DNA of 64,000 nucleotides. Source: Yponomeuta sedellus. Its lineage: Eukaryota; Arthropoda; Insecta; Lepidoptera; Yponomeutidae. The notes below the pieces were generated by a model. That model ran no database searches. It worked only from the letters and a program-made list of their open reading frames with translations, and was not told where the DNA came from. This document shows positions 1 through 9,553 of this stretch, one piece after another; the stretch's first letter is position 1, and each line of letters opens with the position of its first letter. A program made the position numbers and the translations under genes. The stretch lies in contig OW203738.1 in the NCBI GenBank assembly GCA_934045075.1, forward strand, positions 4,827,487-4,891,486. Direction: 5' to 3'.

Positions 1-104
1 GGGAGGAAAGTTCAAATTCCTCGATTCGTGGAAATTGCGCCGTTTGAAGTGCCAACATGAAAGGAATTTGCACTTAGGTCCTTCGTGTCCGATTGCGATT
101 CCAA

Positions 105-312
105 CGACGACCTCTGTGGCCTAGCGGTAGCGCGTCAGCCTACCATGCAAGAGGTCCCGGGTTCGAATCCCGGCTGGGAACAAATAAAAAAAGCCTAGGT
201 CTTGGATGTAAACAAGTTTGTGCTGTCGTTGTTTCTGGTTCCCACGACACAGGGTATAGTGTGGGGCCAGAAGCAATGTATGTGCTTGTATGTAAATGTT
301 ATGTTATGTTAA
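105..312 (+). mobile_element. SINE-A copy 1, tRNA-derived SINE
   Basis: Starts with a tRNA-like head: an A-box-like TGGCCTAGCGGTAGCGC and a B-box-like GGTTCGAATCC about 40 bases later, as in RNA polymerase III promoters. A short A-rich linker and a conserved body follow (CCAGAAGCAATGTATG), ending in TATG/TTATG repeats. The same head, body and tail recur at 11676, 42576 and, on the minus strand, 49727, which defines the family. It encodes no protein; the 84-residue frame across it is accidental. Confidence 0.8.
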
Positions 313-427
313 CGGAGTTTTTCTTTCCAAATATTTCTTCGCGCTAAACCGCAAAATATTGCATAAAATTGAAGAGGACTATGCCGAAACATGGATGTCA
401 AAATATATTTATGAATTTATAATAATT

Positions 428-552
428 TAGGTGCCTTGCAAAGCACGGAGATGCTCGGAAAAAATGCTGATAGCGGTAGTCACGGAGTGGTCACCCATAT
501 AGTACTTGACCCTTTTGTTGCTTAACCCAAGTGATTGATTCCATTAAGATTG
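428..552 (-). mobile_element. 5S-SINE head, inverted 5' part of a rearranged copy
   Basis: Minus-strand copy of the 5S-rRNA-like head of the 5S-SINE family (described at 34829). It directly abuts the plus-strand tail that begins at 553, so the 5' half of one element is inverted relative to its 3' half. That is the arrangement expected from twin priming during LINE-mediated insertion. Confidence 0.65.
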
Positions 553-755
553 TTAAGCCTTTGGTACCAGTTGCTATGTAATGGAAGTAGTTAAGCCATG
601 TCAGAGGCCTTATGGGCGGCTTGATAACTTCTGACAGTAAGGCCCGCCACTGTCTTACAATCCACCACCAACCCGGACTTAGCCCCCGTGGTGAAGTATA
701 ATCTAACCTTCATGCGATGTAGGGGGAGACCCGTGCTCCAGCACTCATCAATCGT
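553..755 (+). mobile_element. 5S-SINE tail, 3' part of the same rearranged copy
   Basis: Shows the family's tail landmarks in order: GTTAAGCCATGTCAGAGGCC, TTCTGACAGTAAGGCCCGCC, CCCCCGTGGTG and GAGACCCGTGC. It continues on the plus strand what the inverted head at 428-552 should have preceded. Confidence 0.7.
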
Positions 756-821
756 TGACATCAGTTAAAATAATTTTGCCTATATTATTTTGATTGATGT
801 CAAACCTTGCTTAAATTATTA

Positions 822-1062
822 GAGAGCGATGGTAACGGAGCGGTAGAACGCTTCTCATTTAGGGGGTCGTAGGTTCTAATCCCGCCAGGTAAGAATGATT
901 TTGTTTACTAAGTTACGTACATTAGTGAAGTTTTAGAGGCAATATCTCTTGCTAACGATGAGGGACAACTTAGTTAGGAAACGTGAGTGTCTGAGGTGAT
1001 TACCTTATTACCTTAGTGCTTAAATTGATAACCCGCGGTGGGCAGGCGTGCTTACACCGCGG
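822..1062 (+). mobile_element. SINE-B copy, tRNA-derived SINE
   Basis: Diverged copy of a tRNA-headed SINE. Family landmarks are a head like GGTAGCTCAGTAGGTAGAAC, then GTACCAATGAC, GGAAAACATCGTGAGGAAACC, GTGTCTGAGGTG, AATCCGCGGTGG and AGCCCATACTC, ending in a GCAGTGGAACGTTTATAGG tail. Here the head, the GAGGAAAC-like block (as TAGGAAACGTGAGTGTCTGAGG) and the CCGCGGTGG block are recognisable in order. Other copies lie at 2090, 3345, 8515, 21494, 25185, 25418 and 48810. Confidence 0.65.
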
Positions 1063-1289
1063 GGACAGCTAGTTAAATATACGAAAGATAAAGTTTTCCC
1101 CTGAATCCTGTGCTTATTGCGCCTTAATTCAAGCCAACTGTCCACCGTGGAATAACAAGAATAACCTCTTCAGCGGACAGATTTTACGAGTTGTACTATA
1201 AATCCTTCCTCTAAAATACTGAGCGAACTCTACCAAGTTTATTCATAACGGATTACTATCAAGCTGTTCACGACAGCTGCTCCCAAGCC

Positions 1290-2000
1290 TACGTGGGAAG
1301 CTCGGGACATCCAACAAGTACAGTCGACACCACATCGAACTAGAAAATTTGGTCGCTAATTCAGAAGACTGAAAGTGTACGGAATTTTTTGGAACTAAAT
1401 TTTCGTAAGCACTACTTTATATTAATTTGAAATCGGATTAACGTAGGTTTTTTGCCGGTAACCTACCCTTTTCCTTCACTTTAGAAAATTTTGTCACGAA
1501 GTCGCCGTTTCATAGCTCAGTAGAGTGAAAGTGAAAAGATTGTTTTTGAAACAAAATTTTAGTAAGCACGACACATAGATAAATTTTGTCAAGTCACTGT
1601 TTCATTACTCAGTGGAGAGAAAGTGAATATATATATTTTGGAAACGTATTCGTTGTAAGTACTACAAATTATTAATTTGGAACCGGGTTAACTTAGTTTT
1701 TTATTGCTGAAAACACGCCTCCTTTCCTTCACAGTAAGCGCTAGAAAATTTTGTCACGAACTCGCCGCTTCAAAACTCAGTAGAGTGAAAGTGAAAAGAT
1801 TTTTTTAAACTTTTGAACTCAGGACATCCAACAGTACAGTCGACATCACATCGAATTAGAAAATTTGGTGACTAACTTAGAAGAATGAAGCTGATAATAT
1901 TTTTTTTCTTAACTAAACCGTTCGTAAGTACTACACATTATTAGTTTAAAACCAGTTTAAGTTTACTTAGTTTTTTTTGCCGAAAACAAATCTTGGATTA
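1290..2000 (+). repeat. Diverged higher-order tandem repeat
   Basis: A block beginning GGACATCCAACA-AGTACAGTCGACACC-ACATCGAA near 1306 recurs near 1822, about 515 bases later. Between them a second block, AGAAAATTTTGTCACGAA, appears near 1486 and 1744, with a weaker relative near 1585. Each block carries a CTCAGTAGAGTGAAAGTGAA-like core and a CGTAAGTACTAC-like motif. Units are roughly 75-80 percent alike by eye. No reading frame is preserved. Confidence 0.6.
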
Positions 2001-2089
2001 TTACAAAATTCCCCACAGTCAATATGAAGGCACGCCCATGTTCCTTCTTTCATCATTGGACATAAATCATATTGTAGTCCTAAAACATA

Positions 2090-2268
2090 GCGGTGGTAGC
2101 TCAGTAGGTAGAACAATGGACTCGCAAGCGGGAGACCCAGGTTCGATCCCCAGTGCGGGCATGTACCAATTACTTTGTTTAATTTCAAAGTTACGTCAAT
2201 TTGTGAATCTGTAGTCGCAATACCACACGCTAACGGTAAAGGAAAACATTGTGAGGAAACCCGCGGCT
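2090..2268 (+). mobile_element. SINE-B copy, 3' part lost
   Basis: Good tRNA-like head (GGTGGTAGCTCAGTAGG and GGTTCGATCC), then GTACCAATTACTTTGTTTA and GGAAAACATTGTGAGGAAAC. The sequence leaves the family right after the GAGGAAAC block, so the 3' third is missing. Confidence 0.75.
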
Positions 2269-2794
2269 TAGTTGGCTTCGCATGTATTGACTAGTCTTTC
2301 CTGTGTTAAGCTGTCAGGATGGTACAGGTGCTGGGCAAGCCTACACCTTCTAAAACCACTAGACACTACAGCATCCGAGTGGTCCCTTCACCAATCTACT
2401 GCAGATAAAATTCATTCCCGATTCCACAGAATTTTAAGAATAAAAGAAAATAGAAAGTTTATAATTTATACGATCGTATTACATACTTTAGAAAGGTATC
2501 GAAGTAATGTATGTTAATTACTATGTCGTGTACACGTCGAAAGTCAAAGTAGATTCCCTGTTCTATGATTTTCGACGCCACCTTTAAGTTTAGTCTGGCA
2601 CACACAAATATTAGGCGAATGAAGTTATAAACAACCCAAACAAAACAACAGTATTTAGTTTACTTTACAGGTCTGGAATCTAGTAATTATTGTAATTAGA
2701 TACGCACAGAAAAATAAACATTGCATTGTTGGTACCTCTAACTTGGTACAGTAAAACCAAATGTGAGGCCTACTTAAGACGTTTTAGGAAGTCA

Positions 2795-2897
2795 TTCAAT
2801 CAGCCCATACTAGGACAGTGCTGGACATAGGCGTCTTCCATTATGACGCCACTTCCTTCTGTTCTCGGCCATTCTAATCCAGCCACAGCCAGCATTA
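2795..2897 (-). mobile_element. RTE-type LINE, 3' terminal fragment
   Basis: Read on the minus strand, the fragment resembles the last coding residues of lepidopteran RTE LINEs (a broken W-R-x2-A-E-N-R-R-K-W-R pattern followed by the CxxxxGG-like end). Its closest relative here is the minus-strand fragment at 30829-30945. Frames are shifted, so this is a dead remnant. Confidence 0.45.
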
Positions 2898-2924
2898 TAG
2901 TTGTTTAGCGTTAGCAATCGTTAT

Positions 2925-3335
2925 CAACCCTTGTACGTCCCCACTGCTGGGGCACGGGTCTCTTTTTGCATCGCAGGAAGGTTAGGCCTTACTCCACCAC
3001 GGGGGTTGGCCCCCGTGGTGGAGTAAGGTCGGGTAAGTCCGGGTTGGTGGAGGATTGTAAGACAGTGGCGGGCCTTACTGTCAGAAGTTATCAAGCCGCC
3101 CATAAGGCCTCTGACATGGCTTAACAACTGTCATTATATGACAGCCGGCACCAACGGCTTAACGTGCCTTGCGAAGCACGGAAGCGCTCGGAAAAATGCC
3201 ACTAGCGGTAGTCACGGGACCCTCACCCATCTTGTACCTGACCGCGCCTGTTGTTGCTTAACCAAGTGATTGATTCCAATCACTCGGTTCGCCTCACGAG
3301 TCACGAGGTCACGAGCGCTTCGCTAGCTAGCGTTA
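2925..3335 (-). mobile_element. 5S-SINE, near full length, with internal inverted duplication
   Basis: Contains the whole family from the 3' tail (left) to the 5S-like head (right; GTTGTTGCTTAACC is the complement of the 5S A-box region). The stretch that is single in other copies, around CCACCACGGGGG, is duplicated in inverted form at 2987-3005 and 3010-3028: 19-bp perfect arms with a 4-base loop. Confidence 0.8.
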
Positions 3336-3344
3336 GCAACGCGA

Positions 3345-3525
3345 CTCGCTGAATGTGAAGGAAAACATCGTGAGGAAACCTGAGTGTCTCAGGTGTTCAA
3401 ATACCTCAGCGCTTGAAATACCCGAACCTCGGCAAGCGCGGAAATTAAGCCCAAACTATCTCTCTCTCTCTCTTTGAGAGTAGGTCTGTGCGGTGCAGTG
3501 AGACGTTTATAGGCTGCATAAAAAT
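3345..3525 (+). mobile_element. SINE-B copy, 5' truncated
   Basis: Begins at GTGAAGGAAAACATCGTGAGG and runs through CAGGTGTTCAAATACCTC and AGCCCAAACT to the TATAGGCTGC tail. A TC-repeat has expanded inside the tail region. Confidence 0.75.
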
Positions 3526-3544
3526 AGAAAACGCTCTCTCACGA

Positions 3545-3927
3545 AGCTCTCTCCATAGCTCGCTCAGCGAGCTATGGAGAGAGCTATGCTCGGAGTTTCT
3601 TTGAATGATAGGATTCGTAACGGATGCATCCGACAGAGAACCAAAGTTATCGACATAGCTCAGAGAATCAGCAAGCTGAAGTGGCAGCGGGCTGGCCATA
3701 TCTCGCGAAGGACCGACAACCGTTGGAGTAAACGTGTTCTTGAGTGGAGACTACGACTCGGCAAATGTAGGACGCCCTCCGACTAGGTGGGATGACCATC
3801 TGCGAAAAAGTGCAGGCAGATGATGGATGCGGCAAGCTGAAGACAGGGCGCTATGGCGCTTATTAGGGGAGGGCTTTGTCCTGCTGCAGCAGTGGACTAG
3901 TACAGCCTCACGACGACGACGACACAT
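3545..3927 (+). pseudogene. RTE-type LINE, C-terminal fragment of the reverse transcriptase ORF
   Basis: The frame starting at 3574 reads like the C-terminal region of RTE-clade LINE proteins: ERAMLGVSLNDRIRNGCIRQ, then KLKWQRAGHISRRTDNRWSK. A frameshift near 3780 moves the continuation (a RPPTRWDDHL-like stretch and W-M-R-Q-A-E-D-R) into another frame. The 3' end is a short run of GAC triplets at 3910-3925, the usual microsatellite-like RTE tail. The 5' truncation point is a perfect hairpin: 3545-3564 is repeated inverted at 3566-3585 with a one-base loop. The enzyme part (endonuclease and RT palm) is absent, so this is a dead 5'-truncated insertion. Confidence 0.8.
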
Positions 3928-4024
3928 GATAGAGATCTGATATATCATCATGATAGAGATCTGACGATCGAAGCAAGTAACTTACTCTAGCCTCTCTTTA
4001 CTGCTCCGGAATACCTACAGGCGT

Positions 4025-4068
4025 AAGTGATGTATATGTGTGTGTATGTGTGTTTGTGTGTGTGGATA
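4025..4068 (+). repeat. GT-rich microsatellite
   Basis: Imperfect TG/GTAT repeats. No link to a neighbouring element tail is obvious. Confidence 0.7.
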
Positions 4069-4213
4069 TTTATTTTTCGTGTTGCCACTTGACATTTTAT
4101 TAAGACACTTAAGATAAGGGTGTCCTAGTTAGGAGGATATCAAGGTTTGGTTGGTGAACACGGGCATTTGTAATGTTACATTAAAATACATATGAAATAT
4201 GTATTTTAACTTA

Positions 4214-4485
4214 CATATGAAATTGGCGTTTTGTATGAAGGAACATAAAGTCATGTTTTTCTAATATAATATTTTTAATTTATCAAAGTATGTATACCAT
4301 TGTTATCTTTACACTTTTGCGATTTCATAGATAGTACATTGATTCCTTTACTTAAAATATCATTCGGACAGGAATAAATAAAATACTAGCTAAATATATT
4401 TACAAATTTAAATTTGGAATTTTTAACCAAAGAGGAGATATTTCAGATCAAAGTGGCCAGTACGATGAAACGCCAATTTCATATG
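4214..4485 (+). mobile_element. MITE with TA target-site duplication
   Basis: CATATGAAATTGGCGTTT at the left end is matched by its reverse complement at the right end. Including the flanking TA, the inverted match spans 4211-4231 and 4468-4488 (21 bp). TA dinucleotides at 4212-4213 and 4486-4487 fit a Tc1/mariner-type target. There is no coding capacity. A separate small palindrome, TTAAAATACATA with its complement, lies just upstream at about 4180-4209. Confidence 0.7.
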
Positions 4486-4675
4486 TAAGGACCTAATATT
4501 ACCTTCACTCACACTCGTATCCAGGAGGAATAGACAGAGTAGTAGGCAGATTTTTTAAAAATAATCTAATACTGTTGATACATGATTTTGCTAGTCAACT
4601 AGACACTTAAAGATTATAAGGCTGACCAGAGATTATTAGTTATAACACGTTAAAAAAAATTATGTATCGATAGTT

Positions 4676-4783
4676 GTAGACTTTTAGTCCGGATCTACTT
4701 ACGGGTGTTGTTATATCGGAAGTTATACCCGTAAGTAGATCCGGAATAAAAGTCTACAATGTGTTGTGCTTACGAAAGTTTTA
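4676..4783. mobile_element. 108-bp hairpin insertion with 12-bp direct repeats
   Basis: The direct repeat GTATCGATAGTT is at 4664-4675 and 4784-4795, as expected for a target-site duplication. Spanning the left repeat end, 4674-4706 is the inverted complement of 4727-4759 (33 bases, one mismatch) around a 20-base loop. The family is not recognised. Confidence 0.6.
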
Positions 4784-4795
4784 GTATCGATAGTT

Positions 4796-4872
4796 CTCTA
4801 TCTACCCCTATCTCTCCTGTCTACCCTTGGCCTGTGCCCTGCAGTGGAACGTCTGTACGCTAGATAAAAAAA
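4796..4872 (+). mobile_element. SINE-B 3' fragment
   Basis: Only the tail block GGCCTGTGCCCTGCAGTGG and AACGTCTGTACGC remains, followed by a short A run. Confidence 0.5.
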
Positions 4873-6050
4873 AATATTTCGTCACTCTGTATTTGGGAAA
4901 TACTATTCTGCATCAAAGCCACCGACCATTTCTTCACAAATCACATGGGCCATTTTACTGAAAAAAATTAAGGTTTCAAAAGAGGCTTAAATTGACCATA
5001 GCACGGAAATAATCACTTACGTCAAACACTGCCGTTCCCAAGGATTCATCAAGATACGTGCGGTTTTCAAACTCACAACGAACACTTATTTATGTAGTTA
5101 TCCAAAACTGTGCCTGAATAAAAACATGGCCTCATTATTATACTATCAAGCGACATGATATGCCATGTAATGGCATTAAATTACTGCACTTTTTGCAGCA
5201 GAAAGTGGGTCTATAGTTTCCGTAACACCGTAATGTAACCTATTCCGCGCACCATAGAGATGAAGACTTCGAACAGTTGTTCTGTAGGCGCCGCATGAAA
5301 CGCACGGACTGGCAGGTTAGGCGAGAACGCCCGCGCGCCCCATGAAAAAGTTTTACGCTGTTCGAATTTCAAATCGCTTGTTTTAAGAAAAAATAGTAAG
5401 CTTCCAGTGTTATGTTTCTGGTGGCACCTTGTGTTTTTAAAAAGTGAGTTTTCGTATTTCGAATTTAAGAAAAAACAAAATGCGTTCGGAAAATGTGATT
5501 TGATTAGTTTCGTTTGGATGGATGGAACGGAAAAGTTATCAGTGTTTGAAAATTAAGTGATTTGTACTACTTTTTTTTCCAAATATCAATGGTGAATTCA
5601 AATAAGACCCGAGCTCACCTTTGAGACCTAAGACCTACCATGTAAGTACATTTTGGAATTTTACGTACGCATAAAATCTTCTGTGTTTTACTAGGCACAA
5701 TGAAGCTCGAACGAAATTTTATTATCCACTTTATCGCAGCCAAATCCATGTCTTGTAGAGCCAATGGTTGTAAGCCTGTAACCCTTCGTGTACCGAGTCC
5801 GTATAATTTGAATAATATCAATTGAACGATCGGTTTTATTGGACCATTGCGATCACAATGAGTTTAGGATGGGTCGCTTTTGTTTGACGAGGACCAAGGG
5901 TTGTTACGGTGTATAGCTTTTGACACCATTTTCTTAAATTTCTTTCATTCTGTCCTATCATTCCTTAATGAAAATTTCAACTTACGTCTGCCTTTCTAGA
6001 TTTCGTTTGGATTTTCATCAACTTTTAAATAAATAAAATAAATAAATATC
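4873..6050. other. Unassigned intergenic sequence
   Basis: AT-rich with no frame above about 70 codons and no family I recognise. A GC-rich patch with CGCCCGCGCGCCCC lies at about 5280-5345; it could be an old promoter or repeat piece, but I see no gene attached. Confidence 0.5.
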
Positions 6051-6054
6051 TGTA

Positions 6055-6311
6055 CAGTCTATTTATTCTTACTAGTCCAATTTAGTAAACAAGATTCTAA
6101 CCTTAAAATTGAGATTAGATGCTTAAACTAGACATTTTCACGCAAATTCATGAATTATCATGAACTATGTTTATAAAATTGGCAGCGTGTTATCTAAAAG
6201 AGTGTCCCAGGTTACTTCATTTATGGAAATATGGCAGTTTTGGACTAAAAAGTCACAGTTTAAGGGTAGAATCTTGTTTACTAAATTGGACAAGTAAGAA
6301 TAAATAGACTG
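6055..6311. mobile_element. MITE with long terminal inverted repeats and TA duplication
   Basis: Ends read CAGTCTATTTATTCTTACTA and the complement, TAAGAATAAATAGACTG. The inverted match runs about 58 bases with a few differences. Flanking TA dinucleotides are at 6053-6054 and 6312-6313. CAGT ends plus TA fit the Tc1/mariner superfamily. No ORF. Confidence 0.8.
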
Positions 6312-6811
6312 TAGACTCTTCAGTTCCTAGGATATTTTTTTAGATGGAATAGCCTTCTCCAGCACTGATACCATTCTCACAGGAAAATAAGAAAAGTCAT
6401 GTCCCTTTGAGTATATTGGCGTTTTAATTGCAATTTTTTCTCTAAGCACCTGTAAGTAAATTAGTAAGCGACCTTTATACCGACATTACGTATCTGAGTG
6501 CCACCAATTAATACTTAATTACCGCATTAAATTTTAACATCCGCGTGAAGTTCAAAGTACGCAAACGTGATAGGTTCTTGCGGTGTCGCTTATACAGCTG
6601 ATTTTTTCTCATTCATTTTTCTAAATTCGATTTTTTGATCTCGACCTCAAAAATATCAATTTGGTAAGGAAGGCGGAAACGATTTCGCTTTCGTATTGAA
6701 AGAATAAATTTTCCAGCAACAGGCATCGATATTGTTACTTTTAAATTGAAACGTAGAAAATGCTTTTTGAATTAACAACATAATTGACACAAATTGGGTA
6801 AATGTTGAAGA

Positions 6812-7150
6812 AGAAGCGATCGTGGCTAATTCGAACCGAATGTTTGGAATCAATCACTCGAGTTAAGCAACAACAGGCGCAGTTGGGTACAGGATGGGTG
6901 ACCGTCCCGTGACTACCGCAAGTGGCATTTTTTCCGAGCGTTTCCGTGCTTCACAAGGCACCTTAAGCCGTTGGTGCCGGCTGTCTTGTAATGGCTGTCG
7001 TTAAGCCATGTCAGAGGCCTTATGGGCGGCTTGATAACTTCTGACAGTAAGACCCGCCACTATCTTACAATCATCCACCAACACGGACTTGGCCCCCGTG
7101 GTGGAGTATGGCCTAACTATCCCGGAAGAGACCCGTGCTCCAACAGTGTG
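6812..7150 (+). mobile_element. 5S-SINE, near full length
   Basis: Plus-strand copy from the AAGCGATCGTGGC head, through GAGTTAAGCAACAACAGGCGC and GGATGGGTGACCGTCCCGTG (5S-like A and C boxes), to GAAGAGACCCGTGCTCC. The terminal TGA-rich tail is lost. Confidence 0.85.
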
Positions 7151-7611
7151 GCATTTTGTTCTCTAGTGCAGAATTGACACCACCTCGGCAGGGTTGTAAC
7201 ATTTATAGCACTGAACTTAAACAAGACTGAAGATATATGAAAAGAAGATGCAAAAAGTACACATAAAGCTTAAAGTTTCATCGTGTTTACAAGTCTATTT
7301 ATTGGAATGCATAAAAAAAAATCCGAACTACCTTATATTTTTATACTTACTAGTATAATGCTCGGCAAATAACTTGTCTTTGATTTTGAGAATCATTAAG
7401 GAATCGTGAAAAAAAAATCCTTTTTCTTACTCAGAAAGTAGGGATGAAGTCGCCTGGGTTGAAAGTAATCAAATTCGTAAAGTACCTAATCCAAACGAAA
7501 ATCAAATTATGCAAACAACTAGTTCTATTTTTTTTTATTTTTACAATTATTACTATTATACAAAACGCGATTCCTAAAATACAATTCTAGTGCCGTTTAA
7601 TAGTTTGTGGC
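7151..7611. other. Unassigned AT-rich sequence
   Basis: No ORF, repeat head or inverted ends recognised. Confidence 0.4.
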
Positions 7612-7623
7612 AAAGGGAAAGAT

Positions 7624-7710
7624 CCCGGCATGGGTGGAATTTTTAGCCTCTAAATAGGTTTTTAAAATTGTCCTTAGCACGGGTTAGTGCATTAAAAATA
7701 AAAATAATAT
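7624..7710 (+). mobile_element. TL308, 87-bp insertion spanning the monomer junction
   Basis: Flanked by the 12-bp duplication AAAGGGAAAGAT at 7612-7623 and 7711-7722. It begins inside the tRNA-like T-arm (CCCGGCATGGGTGG), passes the end of the 308-bp unit (AGCCTCTAAATAGGTTTTTA) and continues without a break into the start of the next unit (CCTTAGCACGGGTTAGTGC), stopping in the internal A-rich stretch. The template must have had at least two units in tandem, or been circular. Confidence 0.8.
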
Positions 7711-7886
7711 AAAGGGAAAGATGTAACCACAGACTATTTAAACTGCCTGGTTAGATAGTGCTGTCTAGAGAATTATCTGATCCCTCTATAGATAATTCTA
7801 GCTTGGGAGTAAGAATCAGACTCAAAAATTGATTCTATCTGAGCCATTCAATTACCCGTACTTTGATAGAAGTATTGCTTTCTGGA

Positions 7887-8483
7887 TCCTACTAATATTA
7901 AAGACGCGAAAGTTTGTAAGTATGGATGTATGTCTGTTACTCTTTCACGTAAAAACTCCTGAATGGATTGTAGCGAAACTTTACAATATACATCAGAATA
8001 ACACATAGGCTACAATTTACAAAGATATTGTGTGAATTGTCCAAAAAATGGCGATAAGTGTCAAGTCAGTAGGAAAAAATCTACCATCTGTGAGCTATTC
8101 TGGCGTGCTACAAAACCGCTGGAGTTACACATATGTGATGTATTGTAATGTAAATGTAATGTATGGTGGAAATGTAAAAAAAAATCTTTCAATACAGTTG
8201 AGCATACTGCAGTACATACCTATAGGCCTATGATTAAGGCTCCGCAGTGCTTAGAATTACCGTGTGTCGACAATTTATTACGTTATTATAGTGCGACTGT
8301 AACATCTAAATATTGTATTTTCTAAGGTTAAATATTGTCTAAATATTGTCAGGTAGTATTTTTAAGTGTGACGGAAAAACTTTTTCTGTGATAATTTTAA
8401 TGTCACAACGTTATCTACGCCATGCTAATATGAGCTACTTGAAATACCAATTCTGCGCAGACGAAGTCGCGGGCACCAGCTAG
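7887..8483 (+). mobile_element. Non-autonomous Helitron
   Basis: Begins TCCTACTAATATTA after an A and ends CAGCTAG followed by T, the A|T insertion site and TC...CTAG ends expected of Helitrons. The segments CGCGAAAGTTTGTAAGTATG near the 5' end and GACGAAGTCGCGGGC just before the 3' end are hallmarks of a Helitron family widespread in Lepidoptera. It is 597 bp with no Rep/helicase coding, so it depends on an autonomous relative. The 61-residue frame inside it is spurious. Confidence 0.85.
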
Positions 8484-8514
8484 TATGAAATAAAGTTATT
8501 CTTTTTTATGTAGC

Positions 8515-8668
8515 CATAAACGTAACAAAGCAAGGCATAGGCCTTCTGTCTTTGAAATACAGAGCGAGAGAGAGAGAGAGAGAGTATGGGCTTAATCCCA
8601 CCCGTGCCCACCCAATTTTATGCTATGAGGTATTTAAACACCTAAGACACTTAGGTTTCGTCTCGATT
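8515..8668 (-). mobile_element. SINE-B fragment with GA expansion
   Basis: Minus-strand tail and middle of SINE-B (AGGCCTTCTGTC, then TATGGGCTTAATCCCACCCGT and CACCTAAGACACTTAGGTTTC). A run of GA repeats sits where other copies have GAGAGAAGG. The copy is cut at 8670 by the TL308 insertion. Confidence 0.65.
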
Positions 8669-8670
8669 AT

Positions 8671-9002
8671 ACTATTTTTATTTTTAATGCACTAACCCGT
8701 GCTAAGGACAAATTTAAAAACCTATTTAGTGGCTAAAAATTTCACCCATGCCGGGATTCGAACCCGCAACCTCTGGCTATCCGAGCCAGCGCTCTACCAA
8801 TTGAGCCAATGGGCGACTCACCGGCATCAGTGAAATGTCGAACCTCTTTACACTATTCTCTGTATTACGTACAGGCAGCGACATCTCGCTTAGGCAAATT
8901 GCATCACTTACAGCCCCGACTACCTACTTTGATTTTTAGCCTCTAAATAGGTTTTTAAAATTTGTCCTTAGCACGGGTTAGTGCATTAAAAATAAAAATA
9001 GT
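8671..9002 (-). mobile_element. TL308 copy with an inverted second tail
   Basis: A minus-strand unit (complement of the tRNA-like cloverleaf at about 8745-8820) is followed on its right by a plus-strand piece, 8932-9002, that spans the end of one unit and the start of the next. As a result 8671-8740 and 8932-9002 form about 70-bp inverted ends, which mimic a TIR transposon. I see no clear long target-site duplication here. Confidence 0.7.
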
Positions 9003-9553
9003 ATGACATTGGATCACTTAAATATTTTTTTGGCGGATGAGTCCGACCAGGGTTCGCAATAGTTTGACTTGTAGTCCTATTGACTACAATCCTATTGACT
9101 TGTAGACGCCTCCGTTTAGTGACAATAGATATCGATGGCAGCGACTTACCCTCAATTATATCTCTCAGGTCTGATTTAATGAAAACTATCCGTCTAATAA
9201 AGTATTACACAATAATTTAAATCCACCGTGTAATAACGAAAGAAAGGCAAATACAATATATTTTGAAATGGTTGTCTCATACGAGATTCGGCCACTGCCG
9301 AACGAATATCTATGTACATTGCATTTTTATATCATTGCAGTTTCACTTTAAGTTTTCATTTTAAAGCTAAATGTAAAATATATCACCATATTAATAATAT
9401 TCAGCTTAAAATAGAACCTTAAACTTGGAAGAATATTATCATCTGCCCCTGCAAACGTTGTTTTGCCATATTAATAAGCCTGTAATCTATTCTCAGACCT
9501 AACAAATAAACACAAAAAAAAATCAGAAAAATCTATGAAGCCATAGTTATGCA

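Noticed and set aside
93..347. 84-codon ORF at the window start
   Set aside because: Covers a SINE-A copy; translated promoter boxes, no protein family.
4214..4485. Possible mariner transposase remnant between inverted ends
   Set aside because: No transposase residues in any frame; only the ends are informative.
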